Of a DNA stretch of 64,000 nucleotides, positions 7,728 through 17,147 are shown one piece after another. The stretch comes from a bacterium (GTDB taxonomy: Bacteria > Planctomycetota > Planctomycetia > Pirellulales > Pirellulaceae). The position numbers and the translations under genes are program-made. Positions within the stretch are counted from its first letter, which is position 1. Every line of letters starts with the position of its first letter. The stretch is taken from NCBI GenBank assembly GCA_030430075.1, contig JAUIGN010000007.1, positions 1 through 64,000 of the forward strand. The letters are read 5' to 3'. A model generated the notes under the pieces. It did not search any database, was not told the origin of the DNA, and saw only the letters and a list, made by a program, of their open reading frames with translations.

Positions 7728-9095
7728 ATGCAACCGACCCAACTGCCGCCAACCCTTCAAGCCCTCAGCGACCTCAACGCCCATCTAAGCAAACTGCAGC
7801 AGTCGTGCTCATGTCGCCCCGTTGCACATCCAATTCCACTGCGATTAGCCCTCCCAAGCTTACGTCCAGCACTGACGAAAAGCAGTCAGGCAACGCGTGC
7901 GACCGGGCTAGACACGTTCGTTCGACAGTGGCGAGACTCTTTGGCAGAACTCTGCTCTCGCCTTCATAACGACTGGGGGCTAATCGTGCGCGTGTTCCGC
8001 CTCCCACCCGAAGACTGCTTGCAAGCGATCGAACAGATGGGAGATCGTCATGCTGATGGACGCGCCGTGTTGGCATTGACGTTCGCGTCCGGTTGCCACT
8101 TGGTTTACAAGCCGCGATCACTTGCCGCTGAAGTGCAGTTTCAAACGCTTCAGCAGTGGCTGAATGAGGTTGGCACGCATCCTCCACTCCGTTCTCCGCG
8201 CCTTGTCGCGTGCGGCGAAAACTACGGCTGGATGGAGTTCCTGCGGAACGAGACGTGCGCGAGTGAAGAGGAGGTTTCCCGATTCTACCGCCGCATGGCT
8301 GTGAACCTGGCGCTCCTCCAGGTCCTGCAGGCTACGGATTGCCACTGCCAAAACGTGATCGCATGCGGGGAACACCCGGCGCTCGTTGACCTTGAGGCGT
8401 TGTTCCAGCCGCGGTTGGAAGACTTCATCGAGAAACAGAACGAAATCACCGTGGTACAGGCCCTGCAAAATTCTGTCGAACGTGTGGCTTTGCTGCCCCG
8501 TTCGTCTCTCTCCGAAGGACAAGATATCAGCGGGATGGGAGCACAGAATGGAATGGGAGATCTCAGTCCCCTCTTCGAGTCAGACCAGCGCCGCAGGTTC
8601 GCTGGTCAACACCTCCCAACTCTCAACGGTGAACGCGTTGAGTTGACGAGATTCAGCGAAGTCTTCTGCGACCAGTTTGCTGAGACGTACCGACTTCTCG
8701 TAGGTTGTCGGCAGGAACTCATGACTGACAGCGGCCCCCTGTCGGCCTTTGAGGACACTCGCGTGCGACTCATCCTGCGAGATAGCAGGGTTTACGACGA
8801 GATTCTGCGGGACGCAGAGGGCGATGATTCCCGATTCTCTGGAACTCTCGAGAGTGACGCCAGACAACGTCCCCACTTGTTACGGTCCGTTCCACTTGAG
8901 GTCGCCTCGCTCAGGAGGGGTGACATTCCGTTCTTTCAAATGCGGCCAGGTTCGCGGCACGTCTGGAGCTGTGTTGGTTGCTTGCCGAACTTCCTCGGAG
9001 TAACTGGGCTTGTGCGTGCTCGACAACGGTTGACCATGATGGAGAGCACCGACCTGGCACGGCAACTTCGACTCGTGCGCCGTTCGTTTAGTTGA
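7728..9095 (+). CDS. stand-alone LanM-type lanthipeptide dehydratase domain (DUF4135)
   Basis: 455 residues corresponding to the dehydratase half of class II lanthipeptide synthetases (LanM), which phosphorylate and eliminate Ser/Thr hydroxyls in precursor peptides. Family hallmarks include LTFASGCHLVYKPRSLA (Lys about residue 128), YGWMEFL, CASEEEVSRFYRR, ATDCHCQNVI (Asp 204, His 206, Asn 209) and LVDLEALFQPR (Asp 221). The kinase-like catalytic residues are therefore in place. The N-terminus is shorter than in LanM and the C-terminal LanC cyclase domain is absent, giving under half the usual length. This recalls PoyF, a truncated LanM-like dehydratase from the polytheonamide pathway. The ATG at 7728 has GGGAG upstream. 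It overlaps the convergent kinase gene by eight bases. Confidence 0.8.
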   Translation: MQPTQLPPTLQALSDLNAHLSKLQQSCSCRPVAHPIPLRLALPSLRPALTKSSQATRATGLDTFVRQWRDSLAELCSRLHNDWGLIVRVFRLPPEDCLQAIEQMGDRHADGRAVLALTFASGCHLVYKPRSLAAEVQFQTLQQWLNEVGTHPPLRSPRLVACGENYGWMEFLRNETCASEEEVSRFYRRMAVNLALLQVLQATDCHCQNVIACGEHPALVDLEALFQPRLEDFIEKQNEITVVQALQNSVERVALLPRSSLSEGQDISGMGAQNGMGDLSPLFESDQRRRFAGQHLPTLNGERVELTRFSEVFCDQFAETYRLLVGCRQELMTDSGPLSAFEDTRVRLILRDSRVYDEILRDAEGDDSRFSGTLESDARQRPHLLRSVPLEVASLRRGDIPFFQMRPGSRHVWSCVGCLPNFLGVTGLVRARQRLTMMESTDLARQLRLVRRSFS

Positions 9096-12000
9096 GCGTC
9101 CTCGCGACGCGAAAACCTTGGTCAGGGCGTGGCGCGTTGGGCAAGAAGCCGACTCGAAAGCCCATGCGATGCTCACTCGGCAGCAGTGCCGCGCTAGCGC
9201 CGCGCACGGCGCGCTGGTCCTCTTCGGTCGCAACCCATGACGAGCGTAGTGTGATCTCACGATTGCGCCGGTCCAGCCTGTAACCGTCGTACCGATTTTG
9301 GCAGTACTCCAGACAATTCCCCAAGCCGTCGAAGATGCCCCAACCATTCGGCTTGAGGAGCCCGACCGGGCGAACCCTGCCCTTGGCATTTCCAGCATGC
9401 CAAGAGTACTTGTCTATCAAGTTTCTGCCCGCACCGGAGAACGGATTCGTGAAGATACCTGCACGGCAAGCCAGTTCCCATTCCAGTTCCGTGGGTAAGC
9501 GATACCCTCCGTAGCGGACTCCCGTCAGTGGGAGGCGAACGGTTTGCGCTTCGCCATCATGAACGAAATGATAGAACTCGGGCGTTCCGTTCTCTCGGCT
9601 GAGCCAGTTACAATACTCGGCTGCGCGGAACCACGTGATCCCGACAACGGGAGCATTCGCCTCTGTCGCTTGACGGAACGATTCGTCAAAACGCTGAAAC
9701 TGCTTTAGAGTGACTTCCGTCGTTGCGATCGCAAAATCATGGTCGACCTTGGCCTGTATTAAGTTTTCGACGACCACTGGGGGCTGATCCGGACCTCTGG
9801 GGCCGCTTGCCCAGACAGCATCCGGTTTGCGAACGATGGTCATCGTTTGCCCGCCCCTAGTCATATACCAATCGCGCCCAGCAACAATGCTGCCCGTTGA
9901 ACCGTCCTTGTCCATCTCTGCGACAGAAGCGTCTTGACCCCACTGCCGCAGGAGCCAGCCACACGCTCCATGCACTCCCGCGTGCGGGTCGTTCTTGTAC
10001 TGGTTCCGTAGTCCATTAATCACCGTCTGCTTCACAGTTGGCGCTAGTTGTTCGGATGAGTATTCGCCAAGGCTAAGAATCAGTCCCTGCCTGATCATCG
10101 GATCGGTCTCGTTGGCCAGTCGCGCTCCGATCGTTTCCGGTGGGACTCCAGCCGTCGCTAGCCGGTTTATGAATAACGTTCTCAGGCGAGAATCTCGGGA
10201 ACCTTTGAGCAGCGGCCACACTTTGTTCGCCTGATCCAAATGGATCAGCGCAATCGCCGCACGAACCAGGCGTGGAATTGCGTCGTCCTGCAAGCGATGC
10301 CAGACGGACGCCGTTACCAACGGTCTTTGGTCGCCGATCTCCAGAACAGACAGTGCTCTTGGCAGGAATCCCTGCGCTGCCAAGCTATGCGCCCGCGTTA
10401 GATGGTGGTCTGGGGTCATGCCAAACAGGTGAGTTGACTCATACCACTTACTCTTCTCCCAGAGACCACCGTAGCCCGGCATCGCTCGATCGGGAATCAA
10501 GCTCCAGAAGTCCGGGTCCTTGCGAAGTGGCGCCAGCTCTGGAAGGATCTTCAGCCGATCGTAGTACGTAAACCCGTGCTCGATTGCTAAACGAAGAAGC
10601 GCCAATGCTCGAGTCGCATACTCCGATGAGCTCCCATCTCCATCCTTTGGGCTGATCGTGCTCATCTCTGCGTAGACGCAGGCTGCGTAGATCAGAAACT
10701 CTGGTTCTCCGGCGTGCGACTCCACAACCTGCTCCAACTCTTGCAAAGTTTCGGCGGTGTCGCCGATCTGTGCGGACACGAGCGTTGTGAGCCACGCATC
10801 ATACGCGTCCCGTCGAAAACTAGGTGAGTCCGTAGAGAGTCTCTCTGCCAGGCACTTCTCGAGATCTTTCTGCGCTTGCCTACTCATCCCGAGTCGCGCA
10901 TGAGCTCTGGCACGTAACGAGTAGCCGTTGAACCGATGATCCGGGTACTCGTCAATCACGTGCGACACGGCTTTGATCGCTTCATGCTCCTCACCAAGGT
11001 AGAAGCCCGCGTGCGCCTTATGCATCAGAAGCGTCGGCGCGTTGGACCCAGCCGAAAGCACGTGATTGATCAGTCCCAACCGCCGTTTCATCTGTGTTGT
11101 AACGGGTGGGACGCCAGTGAGCCTCCTGATTGTGGTTTCGGTCTGCAGCCGCGGGAGCCATTCATAGAAGTCGGGATAGGTTTCGTCCCGCAGCAAGAGA
11201 CACTCTGTTTCTCCGTCACGAACGTCGGCCACGCCGCACAGTTTCCGGACTCCACTTGCGCCAAACGAACTTTGCATCGTGACGAGTCGCTGGCGGTCAC
11301 CAAGCGATGGCTCGGCCGCATCGTTTGGATAGACGGATTCTCCAATTGCGAGTACGACATGTCGTCGGCTGTTCGCGGACGCTTGTCTCCACAGTCCACA
11401 GTATCGATCACGCCCCTGTTCGTCCTCGTAACAGGCAACGTCGATCGGCTCCCAGCCCGAGTCACGCATACGTTCGTCCTCACGGACGACCTCATCTGCG
11501 CGAAGGCCCTGGAGCCATTTCACCTCGTGATTGCTCCTGGACCAAATCGCGGCGACCAGTGTCGTACCCGCGCGTGAGAACGGCCGAAATCGAATTGGCC
11601 CGAACCCCGATTTGGCAAGTTCGCGCGAAATGTCAGGAAACACAGCCAAGGGCATTGTTTGGCAAAAAACAGAACCGCGCGTCGCGAGCCCTTGGGACTG
11701 CGCGATTACTTCCAGCGCTGGTGGTTCCACATCTTTCTGAATCTGGGCGTGGAGTTCCAGCTCGCGTGCCAATCGCTCAGGAAGCTGCCGATCATGACGG
11801 TGCAGTGCACTCAACAGAAGGGGGAACTGTTCTTCGCTCGAGTCCAAGAGTCGTTCGTATAGAGATTCGACTTGGCTGGCGTCGGTTGGAAGCAGTGACA
11901 GACTAGCCCGTAATTGCTCCCCTGCGGACGTCGATGAAGTAAGCTCCGTAAGTCGCGGTTTCACGAGATCCAGGAATTTTTGTATCTCTTCAACCCTGGA

Positions 12001-13353
12001 AGGAATCTCGTCAATCGTTGACTCCAGGAGCTGCGATAGTGCTTGGTCGGCAAGTCGCTCGCGCTCAACGACTCTGTTGGTGATCTCCCGGTTGGACCAT
12101 AATGCGATCCAACAAACCACGCCGACAGCGATCCCAGCCAAGAGGGATCTCTGGAGCACGCGCTGAATTCGTCTCGATTTGTCCTGTGTCTCCCAGTCGC
12201 GGGCAGCCTGAACCGCATTGGAGAGCTCTTGTGCCGACTCGAACCTGTGGCTAGGCTGGCGAGAGAGTCCCTTGACACACACGGCGCGAATCGAGTCCGG
12301 CACGTGGCAATGCGCGAGGTCTGACTCCGTGACTTCGTCCGTGAGTATGGAGGCAACGAGTTGGTCGGGGTCGCTTCCATCGAACGGTCTTTTCCCGGTT
12401 AACAATTCGTAGAAGATCACGCAGAGAGCCCAGACATCAGTGGCTGGCCCGATCTCGTGCGTCTCGCCTCGCACCTGTTCTGGTGCCATGTACTGCAGCG
12501 AACCTGCAATTTCACCCGCTTGGGCAAATCCCTCATCAACATGGAAGGCGAGGCCAAAGTCGGCAATGAACGGGTGCCACTGTTCATCGATGAGGATGTT
12601 TGCCGGCTTGAGGTCCCGATGAACGAATCCCTTTGCGTGAGCGTGCTCGAGCGCACCAGCGATTTCTATCACAACCTGCGCTGACGTGGCCCAACTCAAC
12701 CGCTCCTTCGAAATCAGCTTTTTCAGTGAACAGCCCGCAACGTACTGCATCACGATAAACGGTCGGTCATCATCGCTATCATCAACGTCGATGACGCCAA
12801 CGATGGAACGGTGGTTAAGGGCCGCAGACTTTCGCGCCTCGGACCTCAGGCGTCTGATCTGGGTTGCGGTCCCGGTGCGTTTGGGAACCTTGATGGCAAC
12901 GTGCCTCTCAAGCTCCTCATCGTAGGCGAGATAGACCGTGCCGAAGGACCCAGCCCCCAGTTTGCGACTGACGCGATACTTACCGAGCGAAGTCGGTTTG
13001 TTGCTCCCACTCCCAACAATCGTCGATTCGGTATCGTCTCCTGTCTCGTCAGTCAGGAATCCCCACTGTTGATTCCATTTCTCTCTGATTAGCTCAACGT
13101 AATCAGGGAATTGGTTCGCGTACTCCTCAACGTCCGGCAGCTCATCTCGGCGGAGCCGGATCTCAAGCTCAAGTTCCAGAAGATGCCCGAACAAAGACCG
13201 ACGTTCGACGCCCGTCCAACCGCTCAAATGTTCGGACAGGGAGGGGCGTGAATCTGCGCGGCGCCACGCTTCTTCAAATCGCTCGCACACCTGATCGATG
13301 CGATCAAGCAGCGATCCATCGTCGTCGGGAGCTATTCGGCGATCTCTTTCCAT
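9088..13353 (-). CDS. giant membrane Ser/Thr protein kinase with TPR-like and SUMF1-like (FGE-sulfatase) domains
   Basis: 1421 residues. An N-terminal leader typical of planctomycete kinases (about 35-90, LLELELEIRLRRDELPDVEE) precedes a complete Hanks-type kinase domain: glycine loop GAGSFGTV 133-140, Lys155, HRDLKPAN 245-252 with Asp247, DFG 265-267, APEQ near 290. One transmembrane helix follows (about 404-420), then a long outside region with coiled-coil, TPR-like and HEAT-like helices, and a C-terminal formylglycine-generating-enzyme/SUMF1-like domain (about 1160-1400, TTEVTLKQF, YRLPTELEWELACR, VRGASAAL, MGFRVGF). The kinase is probably active; the SUMF1 fold often acts as a ligand-binding module. 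Its start overlaps the end of the sigma factor gene by 22 bp, so they are co-transcribed, divergently from the vWA operon. Confidence 0.92.
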   Translation of the reverse strand: MERDRRIAPDDDGSLLDRIDQVCERFEEAWRRADSRPSLSEHLSGWTGVERRSLFGHLLELELEIRLRRDELPDVEEYANQFPDYVELIREKWNQQWGFLTDETGDDTESTIVGSGSNKPTSLGKYRVSRKLGAGSFGTVYLAYDEELERHVAIKVPKRTGTATQIRRLRSEARKSAALNHRSIVGVIDVDDSDDDRPFIVMQYVAGCSLKKLISKERLSWATSAQVVIEIAGALEHAHAKGFVHRDLKPANILIDEQWHPFIADFGLAFHVDEGFAQAGEIAGSLQYMAPEQVRGETHEIGPATDVWALCVIFYELLTGKRPFDGSDPDQLVASILTDEVTESDLAHCHVPDSIRAVCVKGLSRQPSHRFESAQELSNAVQAARDWETQDKSRRIQRVLQRSLLAGIAVGVVCWIALWSNREITNRVVERERLADQALSQLLESTIDEIPSRVEEIQKFLDLVKPRLTELTSSTSAGEQLRASLSLLPTDASQVESLYERLLDSSEEQFPLLLSALHRHDRQLPERLARELELHAQIQKDVEPPALEVIAQSQGLATRGSVFCQTMPLAVFPDISRELAKSGFGPIRFRPFSRAGTTLVAAIWSRSNHEVKWLQGLRADEVVREDERMRDSGWEPIDVACYEDEQGRDRYCGLWRQASANSRRHVVLAIGESVYPNDAAEPSLGDRQRLVTMQSSFGASGVRKLCGVADVRDGETECLLLRDETYPDFYEWLPRLQTETTIRRLTGVPPVTTQMKRRLGLINHVLSAGSNAPTLLMHKAHAGFYLGEEHEAIKAVSHVIDEYPDHRFNGYSLRARAHARLGMSRQAQKDLEKCLAERLSTDSPSFRRDAYDAWLTTLVSAQIGDTAETLQELEQVVESHAGEPEFLIYAACVYAEMSTISPKDGDGSSSEYATRALALLRLAIEHGFTYYDRLKILPELAPLRKDPDFWSLIPDRAMPGYGGLWEKSKWYESTHLFGMTPDHHLTRAHSLAAQGFLPRALSVLEIGDQRPLVTASVWHRLQDDAIPRLVRAAIALIHLDQANKVWPLLKGSRDSRLRTLFINRLATAGVPPETIGARLANETDPMIRQGLILSLGEYSSEQLAPTVKQTVINGLRNQYKNDPHAGVHGACGWLLRQWGQDASVAEMDKDGSTGSIVAGRDWYMTRGGQTMTIVRKPDAVWASGPRGPDQPPVVVENLIQAKVDHDFAIATTEVTLKQFQRFDESFRQATEANAPVVGITWFRAAEYCNWLSRENGTPEFYHFVHDGEAQTVRLPLTGVRYGGYRLPTELEWELACRAGIFTNPFSGAGRNLIDKYSWHAGNAKGRVRPVGLLKPNGWGIFDGLGNCLEYCQNRYDGYRLDRRNREITLRSSWVATEEDQRAVRGASAALLPSEHRMGFRVGFLPNAPRPDQGFRVARTLN

Positions 13354-13964
13354 TTCGTACGGATGATCGTCAGCCGCCGGCTTACAGTCACTACTGCAAC
13401 CCCAAGACGACTGGCGATCTCATGATTGCTGTAACCCTGCTGTTTCAGCAGGGCGACCTGACGCACTTCTTCCCTGAGAGACGATAGCAGTCGATGGACC
13501 GACTCGGTTTCCATGCAAATACGTTCAACTGGAACTGCAGGATCGGGAGCACGTTCGATTCCGCCCATCGCATCCGATCCCTCTCCTCCAATAAACGCCG
13601 ATTCGCCTCGAACCATGTCACCACCGCGTTTCTTGCGGCCAAGCCTCTTTTGTAGGTCGAAGGCTCGATTTCTGGCTGCCGTCACGAGACACCGCCACAG
13701 CTGACTACGCGTCGTTACCCACTTTGAGCGATTTTCACGAATCGCCTTCAAGCAGCCCCACAGCGTCTCTTGCGCGAGATCCTCTTCGTCCACAACGCGA
13801 CGCATTGCCTCGGTGACCCACTTACGAGAGTGAGCCGCAAGAGCCTCGCGGTAGCGCGAGTATATCGCCTGTTCCGCATTGGGGTCGCTGTTGCGTAACG
13901 CCGCCAAGTCGAGAGTGACCGATCCACCTCCACTCGACTCTCCAGCTCCTACCATGGTCCTCAT
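13332..13964 (-). CDS. ECF-like RNA polymerase sigma factor
   Basis: About 210 residues with sigma region 2 (AIYSRYREALAAHSRKWV, EEDLAQETLWGCLKAI) and region 4 (LREEVRQVALLKQQGYSNHE, IASRLGVAVVTVSRRL). This is the planctomycete type of ECF sigma factor habitually linked to a Ser/Thr kinase gene. The frame extends to a TTG at 14000; ATG 13964 and ATG 13955 are the likely starts, the latter with GGAG nine bases upstream. The gene overlaps the kinase downstream, and the 14000-14158 interval separates it from the divergent vWA operon. Control of that operon by this sigma factor, and of the sigma factor by the kinase, is inferred from the arrangement. Confidence 0.88.
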   Translation of the reverse strand: MRTMVGAGESSGGGSVTLDLAALRNSDPNAEQAIYSRYREALAAHSRKWVTEAMRRVVDEEDLAQETLWGCLKAIRENRSKWVTTRSQLWRCLVTAARNRAFDLQKRLGRKKRGGDMVRGESAFIGGEGSDAMGGIERAPDPAVPVERICMETESVHRLLSSLREEVRQVALLKQQGYSNHEIASRLGVAVVTVSRRLTIIRTKWKEIAE

Positions 13965-14158
13965 CTCCGACGAAATATTTTCTGGAAATCTCCGTCCCAA
14001 CTGATTCAGATTCGGCGCAGATGGCGTTCAGTAGAGTAGCACCAGGCTGATTATACCTGCCGATCGAGGAATCCAAAGAAAATTCTGCGGAGTCGTGCTC
14101 CAGCGAGAGCTAGCGCACGTCTTGCCAAGCCGTTCTCCCGTTCCTAAAGGAGCCAGAA

Positions 14159-16003
14159 ATGTTCAGGTGCTCGTCGAAGTGGTTCCACGTGTTGACTCTT
14201 CTGCTGCTGGTCACTGGCTCGCAAGCTTTTGCCCAGCTTCGCAGTGATAAGGAATTGGAGGACTTTCTCGAGGAACTCGACGCTGTAAAGAAGCGGCCGG
14301 TTGAGTGCTTGGTGGACGAAGCTGGCGTTCCCAAGCGTGTGTTGATCACACGCAATAGTGCGGCAATGTTCGAGAAGCCAGCCGAGGGTGCGAAGGCAGT
14401 TCGGTCGCTCGGGCTTTACGATCGGTTGTTTCTCTTCCACGAAGGCGATGGAGACTTCTATCGAGTAGGCGTCGATCCCTTCGAAGACGGCCCTACGGGC
14501 TACGTTCCCAAGGCATTTTGTCTGGTCTGGAATAGTAACGAGATGCTGTTTCTCAACAAGGACTCGATCTCCCCCGAAGTTGCAAAGATCTACGTCTGGA
14601 AGACACTTGTGGACGCCAAGTCGGGCGACGCCTCGAGGGCCATCGCCGAACAGAACGACGCCGGCTACGTGACAGGCAAGTACGGTGACATCATCTTTCC
14701 CGTGATGGAAAAGGATGACTCCGGACAGTTCTATCGGATCGGTTACATCCTCGGTGGCGATCAGGGAGAACGCGATCGATACGGCCAGAAACTCACGCCG
14801 CGCGAACGGCAACAACGAGCGGCTCGGGTTGGAGAGATCAATTTGGTCCTCGCGATCGATGCGACCGGCTCGATGGGACCGTACATCGACGAAGTCAAGT
14901 CTCACGCGACGAAGATCATGGATACGCTCGAAGATGGCCTGGGGATCAAGGAACTCAGCGATCGATCCGAACTCGACATCAACCTGCGCTTTGGAGTGGT
15001 TGCGTACCGCGATTCCGGTGATGCATTCTCAACGAAGGTCTTTGTACCTCTCACGTCCGATCGAGCTTCCGTCGATGAAGGCCTACTCGGTCTGGCTCCT
15101 GGTGGTGGAGATGACATCCCAGAGCTCGTTGTTGAAGGTGTTCAGCATGCCCTCGACGAGATGCACCTTCCGGATGCAGCGATCAACCGAATTGTGCTCA
15201 TCGGAGACGCTCCGCCAAAGAAACTCGAGGAAGAGCTCTTCGCCAACCTGGGTTCCAGCGCAAAGAGCAAGAACACGCAAGTCGACGCGCTTATCTGTGG
15301 TGACTCCAGCGCGACAAGAGTGTCGTTCGAGGCGATTGCCAGCGCAAGTGGTGGAAAGGCACGCCAGCTAAGTAGCGCAACGGACTTGGCCAAGCAGATC
15401 GTCGCTGACGCAGAAGAGCGTCTGCGTATTGTTCCAGGCGAGACTGAATCGCTGGCAACCGCGCGTCGGGAAGGGGTCTCATTGCGCGAGGCCTATGAGG
15501 ATAGTTTAGGCGCTACCGGGCGGGCAGCGAGGACGCTTCACAAGTTCCTTGTTGCGCGCGGTGCCGCGGTTGAAGAGTCCGGATTCGTGCGAACCGGATG
15601 GGTCAAGGTGAGGCCGGGTAGCGACGCGGCTCTCAAGATTCACGTCTACACACCTCGCTGGAAGCTTGCTCGCGATCTCTCCCGCTTGATGGGTGCATCA
15701 GACAGCATCGGTAAAGGCAAGCGTGTCGCAGAGCTCGCCCCGAAGTTTCTCGAGGGCGTTTTCGGTCTCACGTCCGGCGACAAAGCGGTAGCAGGATTGG
15801 CAGCGGAAGGCAAAAGTGGCGAGCTGGAGAAAAGGACTGAAACGCTACCTGAAAAGACATCGGCGTTACGCGGTGGAGTCCGCTCCGTAAAGATCAAGAA
15901 CTCTCGCAACAAGGAGAAGATTTACGCTCTCACCGAGATCTGGGTCGATCCGAAACGCTGGGAACATGAGTACGTGTGGGTGCCCTTGGAATTGCTACCG
16001 TAG
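14159..16003 (+). CDS. secreted von Willebrand factor A-domain protein with SH3-like N-terminal segment
   Basis: 614 residues. A signal peptide (1-25, VLTLLLLVTGSQAFA) precedes an SH3-like region (about 45-200) containing GYVPKAF and two DFYRV/QFYRIGYI strands. A vWA domain follows (about 228-410) with MIDAS DATGSMG (234-240), and the Thr position comes from the DIPELVVEG loop. The C-terminal part ends in YVWVPLELLP. The AAAGGAG site seven bases before ATG 14159 fixes the start. It leads the envelope operon, divergent from the sigma/kinase pair. The N-terminal region and last residues are also found in the product of 21321-22292, which lacks the vWA domain. Probably a metal-dependent adhesion or scaffold protein in the periplasm or at the cell surface. 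Confidence 0.88.
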   Translation: MFRCSSKWFHVLTLLLLVTGSQAFAQLRSDKELEDFLEELDAVKKRPVECLVDEAGVPKRVLITRNSAAMFEKPAEGAKAVRSLGLYDRLFLFHEGDGDFYRVGVDPFEDGPTGYVPKAFCLVWNSNEMLFLNKDSISPEVAKIYVWKTLVDAKSGDASRAIAEQNDAGYVTGKYGDIIFPVMEKDDSGQFYRIGYILGGDQGERDRYGQKLTPRERQQRAARVGEINLVLAIDATGSMGPYIDEVKSHATKIMDTLEDGLGIKELSDRSELDINLRFGVVAYRDSGDAFSTKVFVPLTSDRASVDEGLLGLAPGGGDDIPELVVEGVQHALDEMHLPDAAINRIVLIGDAPPKKLEEELFANLGSSAKSKNTQVDALICGDSSATRVSFEAIASASGGKARQLSSATDLAKQIVADAEERLRIVPGETESLATARREGVSLREAYEDSLGATGRAARTLHKFLVARGAAVEESGFVRTGWVKVRPGSDAALKIHVYTPRWKLARDLSRLMGASDSIGKGKRVAELAPKFLEGVFGLTSGDKAVAGLAAEGKSGELEKRTETLPEKTSALRGGVRSVKIKNSRNKEKIYALTEIWVDPKRWEHEYVWVPLELLP

Positions 16004-16016
16004 CCGTGTGGTGATC

Positions 16017-17147
16017 ATGAATTGCCTTGGCGCCACGCGCCGTTCCGCCTGCCTTCCGGCTCTCGCGCTCATGCTCGTGGCCGGATGCAGCGACAGCGAT
16101 TATCACCCGCGTCGCACGAGATCGACTGGATCTTGGTCGCCGCCTGAAACGATCGAGCGTGTCGAGCCAGCGCCGAGCGCACCGCTTCCGCGCGTGGATG
16201 TCAGCGAACCAGAAATGGACCCCCTGGAACGGGCGCGCGGAACTCGAACGGAGGAGATCAGGCGACGCCTGGCCGAGACGAGCGGAACGCGAGGCATGCT
16301 GGGAAAGGGCATCGGCGGAGTAGTTACGTTCGGGCGTGTGCCTTGGAAGGTCGTTGTAAAAGATGAGAACACCACACTCTACGATGCGGAAGGCCATCCA
16401 CTGCGACTTGCCCGTCCATCAGTGCCCTACTTCGTATTCGAACAACGAGGAGAAAACCTGTTGATCGGGAGACTTCAAGACCGCGACTGCGTCAATCGTA
16501 ACGGCGGATGGCTGAACGCGGCTGACTGTCTCTCCTGGTACAGCCGACGACTTGTCTATCCCACACCCGACAGCGGAGCGGCGCAGGCACTGGAGGACGG
16601 ACTCGGATCCGAGTACGCGTTACCGGAATATGACGTCGAACGCGCAATGCCCTGGCCAATTCTAGCCGAGACCGCGACGGCTGACTGGCTTGTCCTTTGT
16701 GACTTGAGGCACTACGGAAGCGGTTTCTGGCCTCTCCCCATTCAGTATTCGCATATCGAAGAGTTCGACATCTTTGTCATCTTCAGCGAGACCGAACTGG
16801 ACCAGACCATCACCAACATCACGGCACTCTCAGCTATCGTTGACTCCGGCAGAGTCCCTGTCGAGGAACTTCCCAAAGCCGTCGGTAGCTTCCTTACGCA
16901 GAACGAGGTTGACTTCTTGGACCTCGATGAGGTGCGACGTACCGTCGATTTGTTTCCGGGAGGTTCACCGGACTTTCTCATGAAACGTGAACTCGATAGT
17001 CGCATGAAACGACTCATTGCGAATCTCGTTGGCCAGCTTCGTTGGCTGTTGCGCGTTGTGCGGTCACGAGGTTACTACAACGAAGCGCACAGCATCTACG
17101 TTGTGCCGCTTGACGACTTAAATCGTATCAAGCTGGAGACCGACTGA
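16017..17147 (+). CDS. lipoprotein with SH3-like domain (paralogue of next gene)
   Basis: 376 residues with a lipoprotein signal peptide (LALMLVAGC, lipidated Cys about residue 24), a disordered Arg/Pro/Glu-rich stretch, then a conserved block around residues 105-180 (VPWKVVVKDENTTLYDAEGH, VPYFVFEQ, GGWLNAADCLSWYSRRLVYP) that resembles a bacterial SH3-like fold. The C-terminal 150 residues (SETELDQTITNI, FLDLDEVRR, QLRWLLRVVRSRGYYNEAHS) match the product of the next gene. It begins 13 bases after the vWA gene and overlaps the next gene by one base (TGATG). Envelope location is clear; biochemical role unknown. Confidence 0.8.
   Translation: MNCLGATRRSACLPALALMLVAGCSDSDYHPRRTRSTGSWSPPETIERVEPAPSAPLPRVDVSEPEMDPLERARGTRTEEIRRRLAETSGTRGMLGKGIGGVVTFGRVPWKVVVKDENTTLYDAEGHPLRLARPSVPYFVFEQRGENLLIGRLQDRDCVNRNGGWLNAADCLSWYSRRLVYPTPDSGAAQALEDGLGSEYALPEYDVERAMPWPILAETATADWLVLCDLRHYGSGFWPLPIQYSHIEEFDIFVIFSETELDQTITNITALSAIVDSGRVPVEELPKAVGSFLTQNEVDFLDLDEVRRTVDLFPGGSPDFLMKRELDSRMKRLIANLVGQLRWLLRVVRSRGYYNEAHSIYVVPLDDLNRIKLETD

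Noticed and set aside
14144..14905. 253-codon minus-strand frame opposite the vWA gene
   Set aside because: The plus-strand gene has a signal peptide, ribosome-binding site and vWA motif; the antisense frame has none of these.
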